51,781 nt of DNA from a bacterium (GCA_028278125.1 JANQEY010000099.1:1-51781), one strand, 5' to 3'; numbered from the stretch's first letter, positions 28,641 to 37,745 are shown. Made by a program: numbers and translations. The notes: generated from the sequence alone by a model not told the origin.

Positions 28641-30506
28641 GTGCGAAAATCGTTGTGCCTGTTTCTTATCCTCCTGTTGATAATTCCTGCCATACTGCCT
28701 GCCCAGGAGAATGAAAAAATAACTGTCGCTGTTCTTGATCTTGATGTTTCCGGTGGAGTGACGGCCACTTACCAGAGGCCGTTGTCTGACAGGCTTCGCC
28801 AGGAACTGATCAATACTGGCAGGTTTATTGTCGTAGAACGCAATAATATGGAAAGTGTCCTTACGGAGCAGGGCTTGCAGATGTCCGGATGTACATCTGA
28901 TGAATGTGTTGTCCAGATGGGACGTTTACTGGGTGTGCAAGCGATGATTGCCGGTTCGATTGCCAAGGTCGGAAATACACATACTATCAATCTTCGGATG
29001 ATCAATGTCGAAACCAGCAAAATAATGATCGCTCGCAGTACCGACTGTGCCTGCCCGATTGATGAAGTTCTGACAACAAGTATCCGTGACGTCGCATTTG
29101 CCATTGCCGGCATGGGACCCGGAGAAGGCGCCGGGATTACCGTTACTTCATCCGGATTTGGGGATGTATTCATCATCTCAACGCCGGAGGGTGCGACTGT
29201 CAGGCTTGATGGCAAGCTCCAGTTACGTAAAAAAACACCATGTCCCCTGGAAAATCTTTCGGCCGGTGAACACCTGATCGAGTTGGAAGTCGGTGACTAT
29301 TCAGCTACCCAGACTATCATCGTCCAGCCTGATCAGATGACCCGGATTGAAGTTCCGCTGGAAAAGGGGAAAGGAACGCTAAGGGTATATTCAGATCCTT
29401 TCGACGCGATAGTGATATTGAATGGAAAGGAAATAGGGCCGACACCTCAAACCATCTCAGACCTTCCCGCAGGGGATTACAGCGTCGTACTTAGAAAGGA
29501 CGGTTACGTTCCTAAGGAAACAAACGTATCTCTCCGGGCGAATGCCGAAGAACGGTTAAATGTTACCCTGAGGCAGATGGCGAAGCCTGAACCGGCTGAA
29601 CTGGTTATCAAATCTTCTGTAAACGAGGGGACTTTAATCATCAACGGTACCCCCCAGCAGTCCCGTTTCCCTGTAACCCTGAGTGACCTGGAGTTGGGGA
29701 TTTATGAAATTCAGGTTTCAGCCCCGGATCATGAACCATTCAGGAAAACGGTTGAGATACAGGTTGAGAAAAGATATACAGTCAATGCTATTCTGAAGAA
29801 ACACAAGGGAACACTGGTGATGTCTGCGCTTCCACCTGGGACCATTGTTTACGTGGATGGTGATGAAATCGGAACAGCACCTTTATCAGATTATGGAATA
29901 GATATTGGTTCACATAAAATAAAACTGCGTCGTCCCGGGTATGAAAGCAGGAGTGAAACAATTACAGTTACCCGTGGCAGTGATGTAAAAATCACTTCAA
30001 ACATGAACCGTAAATCACGCGGTAAGGCGATTATGAGATCCATTGTTCCCGGCCTGGGACAGTTTTATATGGATCGACCAGTACCAGGTATTATTTACCT
30101 TGTTGGTGAGGCAGCGGCTGTAGGTTTCATGTTCTCTGCCATAAGCAACTATAATGATCTGGTATCGGAATATAATGACGCCAGGGAAGCTTATGACGCT
30201 TATAACACTCCAACACCAGCCGACCAGGCCGAAGAAATCACAGGTCTCTATAATACAAAAGTAGAAGCTCACGATGATGCAGAATCCGCCAAATCCACAA
30301 TAATGGTAGCCGCGGGTATTGCCGGTGGCTTGTATGTCTGGAACCTCATCGATGCGGCAATATTCGGCGAGACAAGTGGAGGTTCAAGTTACGGGGATTC
30401 AGGTTTGCAGTTTGACCTTGCTGCCATGCCCGATTCAAAAGGAGATACTGTACCAGCTTTCAAAGTTGGGGTAACTTTTGGTGGAACAGGGAGGAAAGAC
30501 CGATGA
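28641..30506 (+). CDS. CsgG-like protein with four PEGA domains and a C-terminal membrane region
   Basis: Start chosen at GTG 28641 because GGGGG lies just upstream; an in-frame GTG at 28629 is the alternative. 621 residues. Signal peptide to ~21. Residues ~24-155 resemble the CsgG/curli-assembly type fold (ITVAVLDLD, RLRQELINTGRFIVVERNNME, LGVQAMIAGSI). Four PEGA domains follow (~175-465), each with a (T/S)PxxAxVxxDG...G.TP core and a G-Y-x-SxxxTI end. The C-terminus (~470-580) has a SIVPGLGQFYMDRPVPG motif and two hydrophobic stretches, like DUF5683 proteins. It is probably an envelope protein. The next gene overlaps its stop codon (ATGA), so the pair is coupled. Confidence 0.85.
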   Translation: MRKSLCLFLILLLIIPAILPAQENEKITVAVLDLDVSGGVTATYQRPLSDRLRQELINTGRFIVVERNNMESVLTEQGLQMSGCTSDECVVQMGRLLGVQAMIAGSIAKVGNTHTINLRMINVETSKIMIARSTDCACPIDEVLTTSIRDVAFAIAGMGPGEGAGITVTSSGFGDVFIISTPEGATVRLDGKLQLRKKTPCPLENLSAGEHLIELEVGDYSATQTIIVQPDQMTRIEVPLEKGKGTLRVYSDPFDAIVILNGKEIGPTPQTISDLPAGDYSVVLRKDGYVPKETNVSLRANAEERLNVTLRQMAKPEPAELVIKSSVNEGTLIINGTPQQSRFPVTLSDLELGIYEIQVSAPDHEPFRKTVEIQVEKRYTVNAILKKHKGTLVMSALPPGTIVYVDGDEIGTAPLSDYGIDIGSHKIKLRRPGYESRSETITVTRGSDVKITSNMNRKSRGKAIMRSIVPGLGQFYMDRPVPGIIYLVGEAAAVGFMFSAISNYNDLVSEYNDAREAYDAYNTPTPADQAEEITGLYNTKVEAHDDAESAKSTIMVAAGIAGGLYVWNLIDAAIFGETSGGSSYGDSGLQFDLAAMPDSKGDTVPAFKVGVTFGGTGRKDR

Positions 30507-31591
30507 AAATGTTTGTTCGCTTGTCATTGGCTTTAGTAGCCTTGTTCCTGTTTGGTCTTATGGGTTGTGACGAACTACCATCGGAAACCGGACATGATAA
30601 TCCTAATGATCCGGATAGCCCGGAATATAGCTATGATCCACCACCGGAGCTTGAATATACTCTTGATCCAAACACTACAGACCTTAATAAACCAATATCA
30701 CTCGATTGTAGTGGTGCTGAATCATACCGAATCGATTGGGAAAATGACGGTAGCTGGGATTTGGATTGGACAACTAGTGGATCATTTACACACACCTATA
30801 CTTCAACTGGGTTTAAAACGATTAGAGTGGCATATCGAGATTCCCAGTTAAATACTTATTTTGAGACACTGCCGGTTGTTCAAGTTTATTATATCTATGA
30901 AAGTTTTGATGGTTATAACACGGGAACAGCATCACCCGATTTCCCTTCATTCATTGAAGATACAGAAGTGAACGGATCGTATGAAATCTCATCGACACAT
31001 TATGGCAATTCCGGTAAAAGCGTTAAAATGAGCGATCCTGATCTCGAATCACAAGTATCATTGCAAAGTGTTGACCTGAATGGATTAAACGCAGGAGTTT
31101 TTAAGTTTGCATTTCGGTTAAGTAATGCTACAAACTCGTTTGGCATAAGTGGCTGGGCTGATGGAGGCGAGGAGTTTTATAGTCGTACAGCATTCCATCT
31201 GCAAACCCTGGATGATGGATTTAATAATACACTTGTTTTCCAATCTTTAGGTGATTTGTATTACCTGGTTGACCAATATACCGGATTGACATCTAGCACG
31301 TGGTATTACATTGAAATTGAATATGATTGTCAAATTGAATCACAATCGATCTATTTAACTGAAGGCAATGGTCCCAGGGAATTAGTTGTTGATAATGTAT
31401 ATCTTGCAAACCTGGTTTCAAGGGTTGATTGGGTTAGAATTATACAGTTTACAGATGGCACAGGGAGAGATTTGTGGGTTGACGATGTATGTTTGGATAC
31501 AGACGGAGAATTACTGACTATTAACAGCACAAATCCTGGAGGTGTTGTAGCCACAAATGCTTTAGAGTGCACTACAGTAAAAACTAGATAA
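30503..31591 (+). CDS. Lipoprotein with PKD-like and lectin-like domains
   Basis: 362 residues. The start overlaps the upstream stop (ATGA). A lipobox (LFGLMGC, Cys22) marks it as a lipoprotein. After an acidic Pro/Asp-rich linker, residues ~55-130 look like a PKD domain (DLNKPISLDCSGAESYRIDWENDG, FTHTYTSTGFKTIRV). Residues ~135-340 form a jelly-roll/LamG-like sandwich (YESFDGYNTG, SSTWYYIEIEYD, LWVDDVCL). Coupled to the CsgG-like/PEGA gene, so the two probably act together at the envelope. No T9SS tail. Transcription ends at a strong hairpin. Confidence 0.82.
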   Translation: MKMFVRLSLALVALFLFGLMGCDELPSETGHDNPNDPDSPEYSYDPPPELEYTLDPNTTDLNKPISLDCSGAESYRIDWENDGSWDLDWTTSGSFTHTYTSTGFKTIRVAYRDSQLNTYFETLPVVQVYYIYESFDGYNTGTASPDFPSFIEDTEVNGSYEISSTHYGNSGKSVKMSDPDLESQVSLQSVDLNGLNAGVFKFAFRLSNATNSFGISGWADGGEEFYSRTAFHLQTLDDGFNNTLVFQSLGDLYYLVDQYTGLTSSTWYYIEIEYDCQIESQSIYLTEGNGPRELVVDNVYLANLVSRVDWVRIIQFTDGTGRDLWVDDVCLDTDGELLTINSTNPGGVVATNALECTTVKTR

Positions 31592-31610
31592 AATCAAAAC
31601 TTTAGAGATA

Positions 31611-31638
31611 AAACCGGCTGTAATTCAGCCGGTTTTTT
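31611..31638 (+). terminator. Intrinsic terminator
   Basis: AAACCGGCTG / CAGCCGGTTT stem with loop TAATT, then TTT on the plus strand. It may also serve the convergent kinase gene, though the minus-strand T tract is weak. Confidence 0.9.
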
Positions 31639-31690
31639 ATATGTGGCCTTCTAAATCTCGATTCGAGTAGTATAAATGCTTTAAATTATT

Positions 31691-34600
31691 CTACTTACCG
31701 ATCAATTCAGATATTGATTCTATTAATTCTTCAGGGCGATAGGGTTTCTGGATAAATCTTGTCGGTTTTATCTTTTTAAACCGTTTTCTGACTACTTCCT
31801 CGCTGAATCCACTAGATAGTACCACCTTTACTTTTTTATTGATCTTTTTTAGTTCTTTAAAAGTGGTTTCACCGCTCATCTTGGGCATGGTAAGGTCGAG
31901 GAGGATAGTTGATATTGTGTCCTTTTTTTCACCGTACAGTTTTACCGCTTTTTCCCCGCTGTTTGCTTTAAGAACGGTCAAACCGGCCTTCTCAAGAATC
32001 CTTTTAGCAACACGGATGACGGACTCTTCATCATCGACAACCAGAACAGTCCCTTCAAGTTTTTCACCATTACCGAGTATGGAAAATTTGTTGTTGTTCG
32101 ATAGACCGTTATTATTAGGAGTTTCAGCCTTCGGTAGTGGGAAATAAATGGTAAAAGTAGTGCCTTTTGATGGTTTGCTTAATACCTGGATCGCCCCTTT
32201 ATGACCCCGAACAATCCCCAGGACAGCAGCCAGGCCAAGCCCTCTACCCGTAAATTTTGTCGTAAAGAACGGATCAAAAATTCTTTTCAGTGTCTTTTTA
32301 TCCATCCCGCAACCGGTGTCATCAACCCTGAAGAAGATATATTTGCCACCGGGAAGATCATCATTAAGGATAGTACCTTTGAGTTGATCTTCGGTAAGCT
32401 CTTCAATACCGGTAGACACGGTAATTTTGCCGCCTGAATCGTTTAGCGCTTCGGAAGCGTTTGTTATCAGGTTCATCACCAGTTGGCGAATCTGGGTAGC
32501 GTCTCCCTCCATTGTCTGGAGATCTTTTTTCAACCGCAGTTCAAGAATAGCGTGGGTGGAGATTGAAGCTTTCAGGAGTGCCGCGGTCTCTTTAACCACG
32601 TCGGTAATACTCAATGTTTGAACTACAAATTTTCCCTGCCCCGCATAAGCGAGCATCTGTTTTGTCAATTCAGCGGCACGTTGGGCTGCTTTTTCAATAA
32701 GTTGAAGGTTTTCCTGGATCGGTGAGTCTTTTCGCAGCTCCATTTTCGCCAGGGTAGCGTTTCCAAGAACACCTACGAGTAAATTGTTGAAATCGTGTGC
32801 AATTCCTCCCGCAAGAACACCAAGGCTCTCAAGTTTTTGAGTCTGAAGCATCCGTTCTTCGAGTTTGCTGTGTTCCTTTTCAGCAAGTTTCAGGTGGGTG
32901 ACATCACGGGTGATAATTGCCAGCAGTACATCATCTTTAATCTCAATCGGGAAATAGATACTTTGAACAATCTTTTCCGATTTGTCAGGCGTTTGAATTT
33001 TTGTCTCAATTACCTCGTTCATTTGAGGGATATGACGGTTTTCAAGTAGTTCTTTATATTGAATCTTTTGTTTTTTAAATTCTTTCGATGATGGTTTAAC
33101 AGAATCCGGCGATAGTTTATAGAGAATGTTCCAGAAAAAATCATTGCGGGTATTTTTCCTGCTTAGCCCGGTGATTTCCTCCATTCCTGAATTCCACTCG
33201 AAAATCTTTCCTTCGCTGTCGATCAGTGCAATCCCATCGCGTGACTGCTCAACAATACCTCTGAACTTTACTTCGCTTTGCCTGAGGTCGGCTTCCGCCT
33301 GCCTTATTTTACTCAGATCCTGGACAGTTCCCCTGAAACCTACTTTCTGGTCGTCCCTGTAAATAACACTGGCGTGAACCAGGATAGGGAATAATCTTCC
33401 CTTCAATGATTTTATCAAATACTCACAACCGCCAAGCTCTTCACCTCTAAACCGCCTGGCCATGTCAGATTTAAATTGTTTTTTGAAATCTGTGTGAATA
33501 AGTCTAGTGGCAGACAGTTTTTTTCTTTTTGGTAGCCGGGAGATTCCAAGCTTCCTCAGTCCGACTCGATTCAGGTAGGTAAATTGCGCGTTAATGTTTG
33601 TTTCGAACACTGCGATCGGTAGAGTTTCAGCAAGTTCTCTGTAACGTTGTTCGCTTTCAAGCAGGGCTTGCTCAGCTTTTTTTCGAACGGAAATATTCCT
33701 GCCAACACCTATGATTTCAACTACTTTGCCCTTCAGGTCGAGGACAGCTGTATACATCCATCCCAGCCATTTAATACCGTCAGGAGTTTTCGCCCGGTAT
33801 TCAATGTAGACTCTGTAAGGAGATGAGTGAAGTTTTTTGAGGATCTTTTCAGTTTCGCTTAGGTCTTCCTTGTGGATCGGCTTGAGGAAACTCTGCCCCA
33901 GCAGTTTTTCATCTGTTTTTCCAAACAGATGGCAATAAGATGGACTGACGAAGAGGAACCTACCTTTTGTGTCCATCTTGATAATCAGGTCGGTCTGGTT
34001 CTCCACCAGCAGGCGGTATTTTTCCTCGCTTGAACGTAGTTCATTCTCCACATCTTTGAGGTCTGAGATGTCCCTGCTTACGCCGACCAGCCCGGTGATA
34101 CGTCCGTTCTCATCATAAAACGGAACCCTTACCGAATCGAAATAGTGAGTACTCCCGTTATTTCCAAGCATCAATTCTTCAGCACGGTGTACACCACCGT
34201 TTTCCAGGACTTCGAGGTCTTTTTCTTCCCGAAGTTTAGACATCTCCTCCGGGAATATTTCGCGGTCATGTTTACCCGCAATCTCATGGAGTTTAAGGTT
34301 GGTGAAGTTGGCGAATGCCTTGTTGACAATCATGTTGCGGCCATCTTCGGATTTGAAATAAACAATGTCCGGGATAGCCTGGATTAAGGTCTGAAGTTTA
34401 TTGCTTGTTTCACGAACCGCGATTTCTGCGATTTTTCGCTCGGTTATATCTTCCATACTGCCGGTGATATAAATCTGTTGTTCCTCGTCCTGTACAATTC
34501 GAGCGTTCATCCTCACCCAGGCATTGCTGCCGTCGTACCGCAGAAGATTTATATCATGGTTCCTCAATACACCTTCTCTTTTCAGCAGTCCGAGCATTTT

Positions 34601-35146
34601 TTCGAGCTGGCTTGGGTTAGAATAGACCTCATCGAGATCTTTACTGAGCAGTAAACCTATGTCGGGATATTCAAGGATTTTTAAAAGGGTTGGATTTGCG
34701 TCTATAAAGGTTCCGTCCTGGAGTGAACGGAAAATCCCGATGGGGATCCGGTCGAATAGACGGTAATACTGCTCTTCACTTCTTTTCAGTTCAGAGATGT
34801 CTTCAAGGCAACCTTCGAATACCTTAGTCCTTTTTGCCTCGGAATCAACCCGCCATGCCGAAAACCTTACCCAGCAGTATAAACCGTCAGCGTTTTTTAT
34901 CTGTATTTCATTTAGACAATGTTTATCCTGGTTTTTAAGATTTTTGAGAAACTGCTGCCAGTCTGATTTGTATTCGAATAATTCTGCGGCATTTTCAAGG
35001 GGAAAGGATTCGATATCACGGTACCCGAGCAGGTTAACAAGAGCCTGGTTTATCTGCAGAAATTTTCCACCTGCAGAAAAACGGAACAATGCTACAGGAA
35101 TCCTGTTGAAGAGAATATCTTCTCTGTTTTTGTTAACGAGTGTCAA
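31691..35146 (-). CDS. Hybrid sensor histidine kinase with six PAS domains and a receiver
   Basis: 1151 residues, start TTG 35146 behind AAGGT; no ATG lies upstream. Six consecutive PAS domains occupy ~8-770, with PAC ends such as GCLEDISELK, GSMEDITERK, GVSRDISDLK, GVGRNISVRK, GTVQDLSKIR and IITRDVTHLK. The HisKA helix carries the phospho-acceptor His784 in GGIAHDFNNLL, a form common in PAS-rich kinases. The HATPase domain shows the N box NLITNASEAL and DTGCG (943-947) and GRGLGLA. A C-terminal receiver (~1033-1150) has phospho-acceptor Asp1084 in LLDLTMP and Lys1134. No transmembrane segments are seen, so it is probably a cytoplasmic sensor. It stands alone: no partner regulator is adjacent. 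Confidence 0.95.
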   Translation of the reverse strand: MTLVNKNREDILFNRIPVALFRFSAGGKFLQINQALVNLLGYRDIESFPLENAAELFEYKSDWQQFLKNLKNQDKHCLNEIQIKNADGLYCWVRFSAWRVDSEAKRTKVFEGCLEDISELKRSEEQYYRLFDRIPIGIFRSLQDGTFIDANPTLLKILEYPDIGLLLSKDLDEVYSNPSQLEKMLGLLKREGVLRNHDINLLRYDGSNAWVRMNARIVQDEEQQIYITGSMEDITERKIAEIAVRETSNKLQTLIQAIPDIVYFKSEDGRNMIVNKAFANFTNLKLHEIAGKHDREIFPEEMSKLREEKDLEVLENGGVHRAEELMLGNNGSTHYFDSVRVPFYDENGRITGLVGVSRDISDLKDVENELRSSEEKYRLLVENQTDLIIKMDTKGRFLFVSPSYCHLFGKTDEKLLGQSFLKPIHKEDLSETEKILKKLHSSPYRVYIEYRAKTPDGIKWLGWMYTAVLDLKGKVVEIIGVGRNISVRKKAEQALLESEQRYRELAETLPIAVFETNINAQFTYLNRVGLRKLGISRLPKRKKLSATRLIHTDFKKQFKSDMARRFRGEELGGCEYLIKSLKGRLFPILVHASVIYRDDQKVGFRGTVQDLSKIRQAEADLRQSEVKFRGIVEQSRDGIALIDSEGKIFEWNSGMEEITGLSRKNTRNDFFWNILYKLSPDSVKPSSKEFKKQKIQYKELLENRHIPQMNEVIETKIQTPDKSEKIVQSIYFPIEIKDDVLLAIITRDVTHLKLAEKEHSKLEERMLQTQKLESLGVLAGGIAHDFNNLLVGVLGNATLAKMELRKDSPIQENLQLIEKAAQRAAELTKQMLAYAGQGKFVVQTLSITDVVKETAALLKASISTHAILELRLKKDLQTMEGDATQIRQLVMNLITNASEALNDSGGKITVSTGIEELTEDQLKGTILNDDLPGGKYIFFRVDDTGCGMDKKTLKRIFDPFFTTKFTGRGLGLAAVLGIVRGHKGAIQVLSKPSKGTTFTIYFPLPKAETPNNNGLSNNNKFSILGNGEKLEGTVLVVDDEESVIRVAKRILEKAGLTVLKANSGEKAVKLYGEKKDTISTILLDLTMPKMSGETTFKELKKINKKVKVVLSSGFSEEVVRKRFKKIKPTRFIQKPYRPEELIESISELIGK

Positions 35147-35578
35147 TTGAAGTTACCTTCTGGCGGCTATTATTATTTCGTTATATCTTTATGATAATTA
35201 TCAATATACGTATGTCTATTTATGTTGAATTTATAAGCTTTTCAGATGGTTCTATTGAACCAGAATCGATAATAAAAACCTTGTATTAAACATTAAATCA
35301 CAACCGGCTCATTTGGGAAAATACGGATTTAAACAGATGGTGTAAAGAAAGGAGGTTCTTCTGATTAACTATTATTCACGGAGACTAACTCAACAGGTAG
35401 CTCAGGATTTATGCATTGAATAAAATCACCGTTCCCGGGATTGATTAGTAAGACAGTTGCTACCGGATGTTTGCGAAAAAGAATTGAGATTCAGATAATT
35501 TTCTAATAACACCTCAAAAACATCAGTTTTATAAAAACCTTTTGTATATTGTTTACATGAATATACGAAAGGTTTTTT
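35147..35578. other. 432-bp divergent intergenic region
   Basis: It separates the minus-strand kinase from the plus-strand FG-GAP gene. It holds a CGTATATTG motif on the minus strand (35210-35202), a candidate promoter for the kinase, and the long hairpin at 35533-35577. No gene is seen. Confidence 0.6.
35533..35578 (+). promoter_or_regulatory. 18-bp inverted repeat abutting a start codon
   Basis: Left arm 35533-35550 and right arm 35560-35577 pair over 18 bp with one wobble, around a 9-base loop. The right arm holds the AAAGG Shine-Dalgarno and ends in a T run; the ATG follows at 35579. Both arms also read as TTT(T/C)GTATATT, the candidate promoter motif, in opposite directions. Confidence 0.7.
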
Positions 35579-37360
35579 ATGAAACTTCCGGCCGCCATAA
35601 TAGTTCTGACAGCAATAGTCCTCACTTCCCCTTGTTATTCACAACTTGAATTCGAATGGCATGTCATTGATGAAGATGTAACTCATCCTATTGCTCCTTT
35701 TGCTGCAGATATTGATGGTGATGGTGATCTGGATGTTCTTTGCGGTGGTACCGGACCGCTCATTTGGTGGGAGAATGAAGGAGGGTATCCTTTCAGTTTT
35801 TTTCAGCAGGAAACACTGCCCGATAATTTTGACAGTGCACATCGTCCTATTGCTGTCGACCTTGATAATGATGGTGACATGGACATTATTGCTACCGGAA
35901 GGGACGGTATCACAGACTACTATATTAAATGGTGGGAGAATGATGGTCAACCCGATCCATCTTTTACTGTTCATAATCTCATTGAACATGATGAAGTAAA
36001 GGGGGTACTTGATGTAGTAGATTTAGACAATGATGGCGATCCAGATATACTTTCATATGGAGTATGGAGGGATGGACCCGCAATAACGAAAAAACTAGTT
36101 ATATATGAAAACACTGAAAACGGGCAATTTAACTTAATTACTATCGAAATAGATGTAGGCGGAAGTACAGTAAATGATATCCTTGGCTTTGATTTGGATT
36201 CCGACCAGGATATTGATATCATTTACAGCACACAAGATAATACTCCAAGCGGTTATAGATGGTTGGAAAATCTTGGTAATATGGAATTTGAATCTGATGT
36301 AGGATTAGCAACGGGCTTATCTGGCCGTTCATTTGATATAGCTGATCTGGATAATGATGAAGATCCGGATATAATTACAACATCCGGTATGTCAGGTGAT
36401 GAAATATTTTGGCTTGAAAACACTGGATTAGAACCCCCCGGTTTTGTCTACCATTTTATTGATTTCTACATAGATCCTATCGCGATTAAAACAGGGGATA
36501 TTGACAATGACGGTGACATTGATATCCTGAATGCCGCCGGTGATCCTATTTACGGTAACTGGGGTGAAATAACATACAGACTGAACGACAGGGAGCAGAA
36601 TTTTGAGGAATACATTCTTGTAGGACCGGATTTTTATGGACCTCTCAACGCAGATTGTTTTATTGCTAAGGACATGGATTTAGACGGCGATCTTGATGTT
36701 CTCGCTACTGCCAATATGTATCCAATGCTCGCCTGGTTTGAAAATCATCTAATTGACGCAGAGATAGACCCATTCCATCTTGAATCACCAGAACCGGGAT
36801 ACGCAACAACTGATACACAGGTTGTACTTGTTTGGAACCAGGCAATCCCGAATTTTGAGGCAGAATTCACTTATAATATTAAGTGTCATGACGATCCAGA
36901 CAATGATGAGATAATCGCTGAAACTTTAGATACAACCTATGTTTTCACAGGTATTACGGGCACACAATACTTCTGGGATGTCAAAGCTGTAGCGCATAAT
37001 GGGCTTGAACAATGGGCTGAAGAACAGTTCTGGCATTTTACGATTGTGGATACTACAAATGCTGTAGATGATCCATTTGCTTCCAGTATTCCCACCGAGT
37101 TTGGGATTCAATCTGTTTATCCCAACCCATTCAACGCTTCAACAACAATAACCGTTACCTTACCTCAACCATCCCACCTGTCCCTGCAAATCTTCAACAC
37201 CACCGGGCAGATGGTTTCCTCACTGGCTAAAGGGCAATACAACCAGGGATATCAAAACTTTGTTTTTAATGGATCAGGACTTTCCAGTGGGATTTATTTT
37301 GTGCAGGCAAGTGTCCCTGGAAAGAAGAATGATCTGAGGAAAGTTGTTTTGATGAAATAA
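35579..37360 (+). CDS. FG-GAP/VCBS repeat T9SS-secreted protein (seven repeats)
   Basis: 593 residues with a signal peptide (ending near SPCYSQ). Seven Ca-loop repeats over ~30-400, each D(I/L)D(G/N)DGDxDI...WxEN (AADIDGDGDLDVL, AVDLDNDGDMDII, VVDLDNDGDPDIL, GFDLDSDQDIDII, IADLDNDEDPDII, TGDIDNDGDIDIL, AKDMDLDGDLDVL), consistent with one seven-bladed propeller. A single fibronectin-like module (LESPEPGY to YFWDVKAVAHNG) and a T9SS tail (YPNPFNAST, NTTGQM, GIYFVQA, KVVLMK) follow. More diverged from the 421 and 2514 paralogues than those are from each other. A hairpin covers its ribosome site. Several repeat families lie directly behind the stop codon. Confidence 0.92.
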   Translation: MKLPAAIIVLTAIVLTSPCYSQLEFEWHVIDEDVTHPIAPFAADIDGDGDLDVLCGGTGPLIWWENEGGYPFSFFQQETLPDNFDSAHRPIAVDLDNDGDMDIIATGRDGITDYYIKWWENDGQPDPSFTVHNLIEHDEVKGVLDVVDLDNDGDPDILSYGVWRDGPAITKKLVIYENTENGQFNLITIEIDVGGSTVNDILGFDLDSDQDIDIIYSTQDNTPSGYRWLENLGNMEFESDVGLATGLSGRSFDIADLDNDEDPDIITTSGMSGDEIFWLENTGLEPPGFVYHFIDFYIDPIAIKTGDIDNDGDIDILNAAGDPIYGNWGEITYRLNDREQNFEEYILVGPDFYGPLNADCFIAKDMDLDGDLDVLATANMYPMLAWFENHLIDAEIDPFHLESPEPGYATTDTQVVLVWNQAIPNFEAEFTYNIKCHDDPDNDEIIAETLDTTYVFTGITGTQYFWDVKAVAHNGLEQWAEEQFWHFTIVDTTNAVDDPFASSIPTEFGIQSVYPNPFNASTTITVTLPQPSHLSLQIFNTTGQMVSSLAKGQYNQGYQNFVFNGSGLSSGIYFVQASVPGKKNDLRKVVLMK

Positions 37361-37374
37361 TTTTGTATGAGACA

Positions 37375-37480
37375 CCTGGGTTGCATCCTCCTTCGTTTTA
37401 ACTACGGAGGATCAAAGCCAACCCAGGCTACACAAATTAAATTCACACAACGTGTAGCTTGGGTTGACTCGCAACCCAAG
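37375..37480. repeat. Inverted pair of family A repeats with an inner hairpin (copy 3)
   Basis: Arm one (37375-37433) has the outer palindrome CCTGGGTTG...CAACCCAGG and CTACAC, but an inner hairpin ATCCTCC...GGAGGAT (37385-37412) is lodged inside it. Arm two (37452-37480) is an inverted copy without the inner hairpin. It starts 14 bp after a T9SS stop codon. Confidence 0.85.
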
Positions 37481-37540
37481 ATTGATCAAATCTTCTCTGA
37501 ACTCAGGGTCGATGTAGTAGATATTGTGATTGAGTAGCTA

Positions 37541-37584
37541 GGGAAGAGATTGCTTTGCTGCACTACGTTACGCTCGCAACGACA
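37541..37584. repeat. Family B repeat, inverted short copy 2
   Basis: AGATTGCTTTGCTGC...CTCGCAACGACA is the reverse complement of the ends of the element at 25630 (GTCGTTGCGAGC and AAGCAATC). It abuts a relic of a T9SS sorting tail. Confidence 0.7.
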
Positions 37585-37589
37585 CATTT

Positions 37590-37700
37590 GGGATTTATTT
37601 TGTGCAGGCATTAATAAACCCTGTTGTCGGAGCCAACAGGGCCACCCGAAAGATAAAATCTTCAAATTCTGATATGAAGAAAGTATTATTGGTGAAATAA
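37590..37700 (+). pseudogene. Relic of a T9SS sorting tail with an in-frame REP insertion
   Basis: One open frame of 36 codons reads GIYFVQA, then residues encoded by palindrome C1 (37612-37647), then KIKSSNSDMKKVLLVK and TAA. GIYFVQA matches, base for base, the corresponding part of the 35579 gene tail, and KKVLLVK is a typical T9SS terminus. The upstream part of the gene is missing and replaced by a family B repeat. Confidence 0.6.
37612..37647 (+). repeat. RAYT-associated REP palindrome C1
   Basis: TAATAAACCCTGTTG-TCGGAGC-CAACAGGGCCACCC. Stem CCCTGTTG/CAACAGGG differs from the other copies (CCCTGTCA/TGACAGGG) by paired changes that keep the stem intact. Confidence 0.85.
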
Positions 37701-37709
37701 TACTAAACT

Positions 37710-37745
37710 GGGTGGCCCTGTCAGCTTTGATGACAGGGTCTATTA
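37710..37745 (-). repeat. RAYT-associated REP palindrome C2 (inverted)
   Basis: Reverse complement reads TAATAGACCCTGTCA-TCAAAGC-TGACAGGGCCACCC. With C1 it forms an inverted pair, as in a REPIN, 36 bp upstream of the transposase start. Confidence 0.85.
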
